Assembly: GCF_900111195.1 (NCBI RefSeq)
Contig: NZ_FOGL01000016.1
Span: forward strand, 1 to 64,000
Source: Gracilibacillus ureilyticus
GTDB taxonomy: Bacteria > Bacillota > Bacilli > Bacillales > Amphibacillaceae
DNA: 64,000 nt
Direction of reading: 5' to 3'
Made by a program: the position numbers and the translations under genes. The notes beneath the pieces were generated by a model. It was not told where the DNA came from. It did not search any database and saw only the letters and a program-made list of their open reading frames with translations. How positions within the stretch are numbered: position 1 is the stretch's first letter; every line of letters starts with the position of its first letter. Positions 62,684 to 64,000 of the stretch are shown piece after piece.

Positions 62684-63154
62684 CTAGTGATGGCTTTCCT
62701 CCGTCTGGTTTTCCACTTTTGCACCACTTTGTAAAAATTCCAGTTCATTTTCAGAGAGTTCTCCAACAACAAATTGTTTTTGGGGCATGATGAGGGAACC
62801 GTTATTGCCAGCATGAACTTTAATATAATACAAGCCGTCCCTATTTATTCTTTTACTTATTTGATAAATTCCATTTCCAATCTCATTAGCCTCTTCCATA
62901 CCATATTTGATGGAGCCATCCTGTTTCCAGATTTCAAAATGAACAAAATCAGCATCCTCCACTTCCGCACCTTCCTGTTGAAGAATAACTTCAAATGTGG
63001 ACAGTTCCGTATGTGACAATGTTTCTGGTATGATAATATCGGCAACTAACGGATTTTCCTGTTTGTATCTTTTTTCTACTTCTGGTTCAAGTGAACATGC
63101 ACTTAATATTGTGGCAGTGAGAACGAGCAATAAAATAACTGCATTTTTTTTCAC
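62684..63154 (-). CDS. FixH/YtkA-like lipoprotein
   Basis: 156 residues. Lipobox ILSAC (Cys ~20). The mature part is an immunoglobulin-like FixH/YtkA domain: PLVADIIIP, VHFEIWKQDGS, GNGIYQISKRINRDGLYYIK, HAGNNGSLIMPQKQF. The tail is His-rich (EESHH). YtkA/FixH-type proteins act outside the membrane, some with copper delivery to oxidases. It lies 27 bases after the PepSY gene, so same operon. Confidence 0.8.
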   Translation of the reverse strand: MKKNAVILLLVLTATILSACSLEPEVEKRYKQENPLVADIIIPETLSHTELSTFEVILQQEGAEVEDADFVHFEIWKQDGSIKYGMEEANEIGNGIYQISKRINRDGLYYIKVHAGNNGSLIMPQKQFVVGELSENELEFLQSGAKVENQTEESHH

Positions 63155-63181
63155 ATGGAAGACTCCTTTAGTATTTGTAAA

Positions 63182-64000
63182 TTATGCATTCAAGAACCTG
63201 TTTACAGCAGGAATTCTTTGAACAATGAGCAAGTCCAGTAACCAGACACTAATTACAGACAGTCCAACTAACGGAAAGATAATTCCTAAGCCAATTATTA
63301 AAAGGAGTAATGGCCCCTGTTTCTTCAGGCTGGGGGCTTTTGGTGCGCCCATCTCTTTCGTCGGCTTCCGTTTTATCCACATATAAAAACCGGTACAGAC
63401 TACAAGAATAATACCTAAACAGATTAATAGACTGAGAAATTGATTAACTATTCCAAATTCTGTACCTTTATGCAAGGTTATGCCTAATGCAACAATCTGT
63501 GCAACCTTCCCATAATTCTCATAACGGTAGTCTGCCAGAACTGCACCAGAGTACTGGTCAATATGAATCGTTGCTTCATCCTTCACTTTTGGCGGATTGA
63601 CAGACAATGTATATACCCCGTCTTTTTCGCTTGGGATAGTAATCGTATAGTTTGGGTGCATTCCTTCACGATTAGCAATTTCGACAACATCATCTATAGG
63701 TAACGGAATGAAGCCTTGAAGCTTTGAAGTGGGAACATCTAATTTCTCTGCAGCCCACGGGACTTCCGCTATATCTTCTGTTTTAACCGTAGATGAAGGT
63801 GCACTTCCTAACCATGTAGAAGGTGGATAACCTAATCCGCTGTTTGTTGCAATTGCCTGAAAATTGTTTCCCCAAAAACCCGACCAGGGTAAGCCTGTGA
63901 TGATGAGAAAAAACATGCCCGCTGCTATCCAGAATGCCGGCACGGCATGCAGGTCTCTTCGGAGAATTTTATGACCTTTTTTAAACCTCGGAATTAATAC
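63182..64000 (-). CDS. PepSY-associated membrane protein, 5' end outside the window
   Basis: Partial gene; the frame is open to the window edge. LRRDLHAVPAFWIAAGMFFL with GLPWSGFWG is the classic PepSY_TM block (His in a membrane helix). A PepSY domain outside the membrane follows (YTLSVNPPKVKDEATIHIDQ, GAVLADYRYENYGK). Then come the second block LGITLHKGTEFGIVNQFL and two more helices. Family members are linked to metal or heme reduction. Co-transcribed with the FixH-like gene. Confidence 0.87.
   Translation of the reverse strand, partial: VLIPRFKKGHKILRRDLHAVPAFWIAAGMFFLIITGLPWSGFWGNNFQAIATNSGLGYPPSTWLGSAPSSTVKTEDIAEVPWAAEKLDVPTSKLQGFIPLPIDDVVEIANREGMHPNYTITIPSEKDGVYTLSVNPPKVKDEATIHIDQYSGAVLADYRYENYGKVAQIVALGITLHKGTEFGIVNQFLSLLICLGIILVVCTGFYMWIKRKPTKEMGAPKAPSLKKQGPLLLLIIGLGIIFPLVGLSVISVWLLDLLIVQRIPAVNRFLNA

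Noticed and set aside
1-64000. CRISPR arrays, tRNA and rRNA genes, riboswitches
   Set aside because: Looked for regular spaced repeats, cloverleaf ends and common riboswitch cores; none found. The repeats seen are hairpins or gene duplications.

Overview
The window reads as chromosomal DNA of a low-GC, endospore-forming member of the Bacillaceae, probably a halotolerant genus close to Gracilibacillus, Oceanobacillus or Virgibacillus. The genus is inference. The support is AT-rich DNA, strong AGGAGG-type ribosome sites with frequent TTG and GTG starts, a Spo0A-type DNA-binding domain, a bacillithiol-linked YtxJ protein, CcpA-type cre DNA, and many lipoproteins. No rRNA, tRNA or CRISPR array was seen.

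Left part (1-13 kb): a mosaic of accessory genes. The first ~70 bases look like the right end of an IS200/IS605 element that cuts into an orphan Spo0A-C gene. A frameshifted methyltransferase, a MazG-like enzyme, a decayed unknown gene, a zeta-type toxin-antitoxin pair and a frameshifted IS256-family element follow. Then come an LprI-like lipoprotein, a divergent VOC/WYL pair, a LytTR regulator with a membrane partner, a PD-(D/E)XK-like nuclease and a VWA lipoprotein.

Defence island (13-28.6 kb): Sel1-repeat protein, XRE regulator, a 58-residue small protein, and a translationally coupled three-gene type IV restriction operon (McrB-like, McrC-like, and an HNH nuclease with a sulfur-binding-type N-terminus). 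A fragment of a second copy of that HNH gene lies at 13.1 kb. An AbiE toxin-antitoxin pair is divergent from the operon. Two PLD-nuclease/SF2-helicase/DUF3427-type proteins then point towards each other around two MutT genes, one intact and one decayed, in mirror-image order.

Metabolic part (28.6-50 kb): an M20-type metallopeptidase with a divergent TPR protein; a secreted CYTH-like protein; an iron- or aminoethylphosphonate-type ABC transporter with an MBL-fold protein and a LysR regulator; and an L-fucose divergon. One arm of the divergon is LacI regulator, FucU, FucA, kinase and FucI; the other arm is an RbsABC-type sugar transporter. Similar palindromes and a cre site lie between the arms. 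About 340 bp of the peptidase/TPR control region is repeated at 48.2-48.6 kb, in front of an AraC-type regulator.

Right part (50-64 kb): a truncated aspartyl protease joined to a truncated MFS transporter, a chemoreceptor, a diguanylate cyclase, and a second VWA lipoprotein with a membrane partner. Next is a tandem array of small paralogous membrane proteins with broken, truncated and chimeric members. YtxJ, a methyltransferase, a FixH-like lipoprotein and a PepSY membrane protein (cut by the window edge) finish the window.
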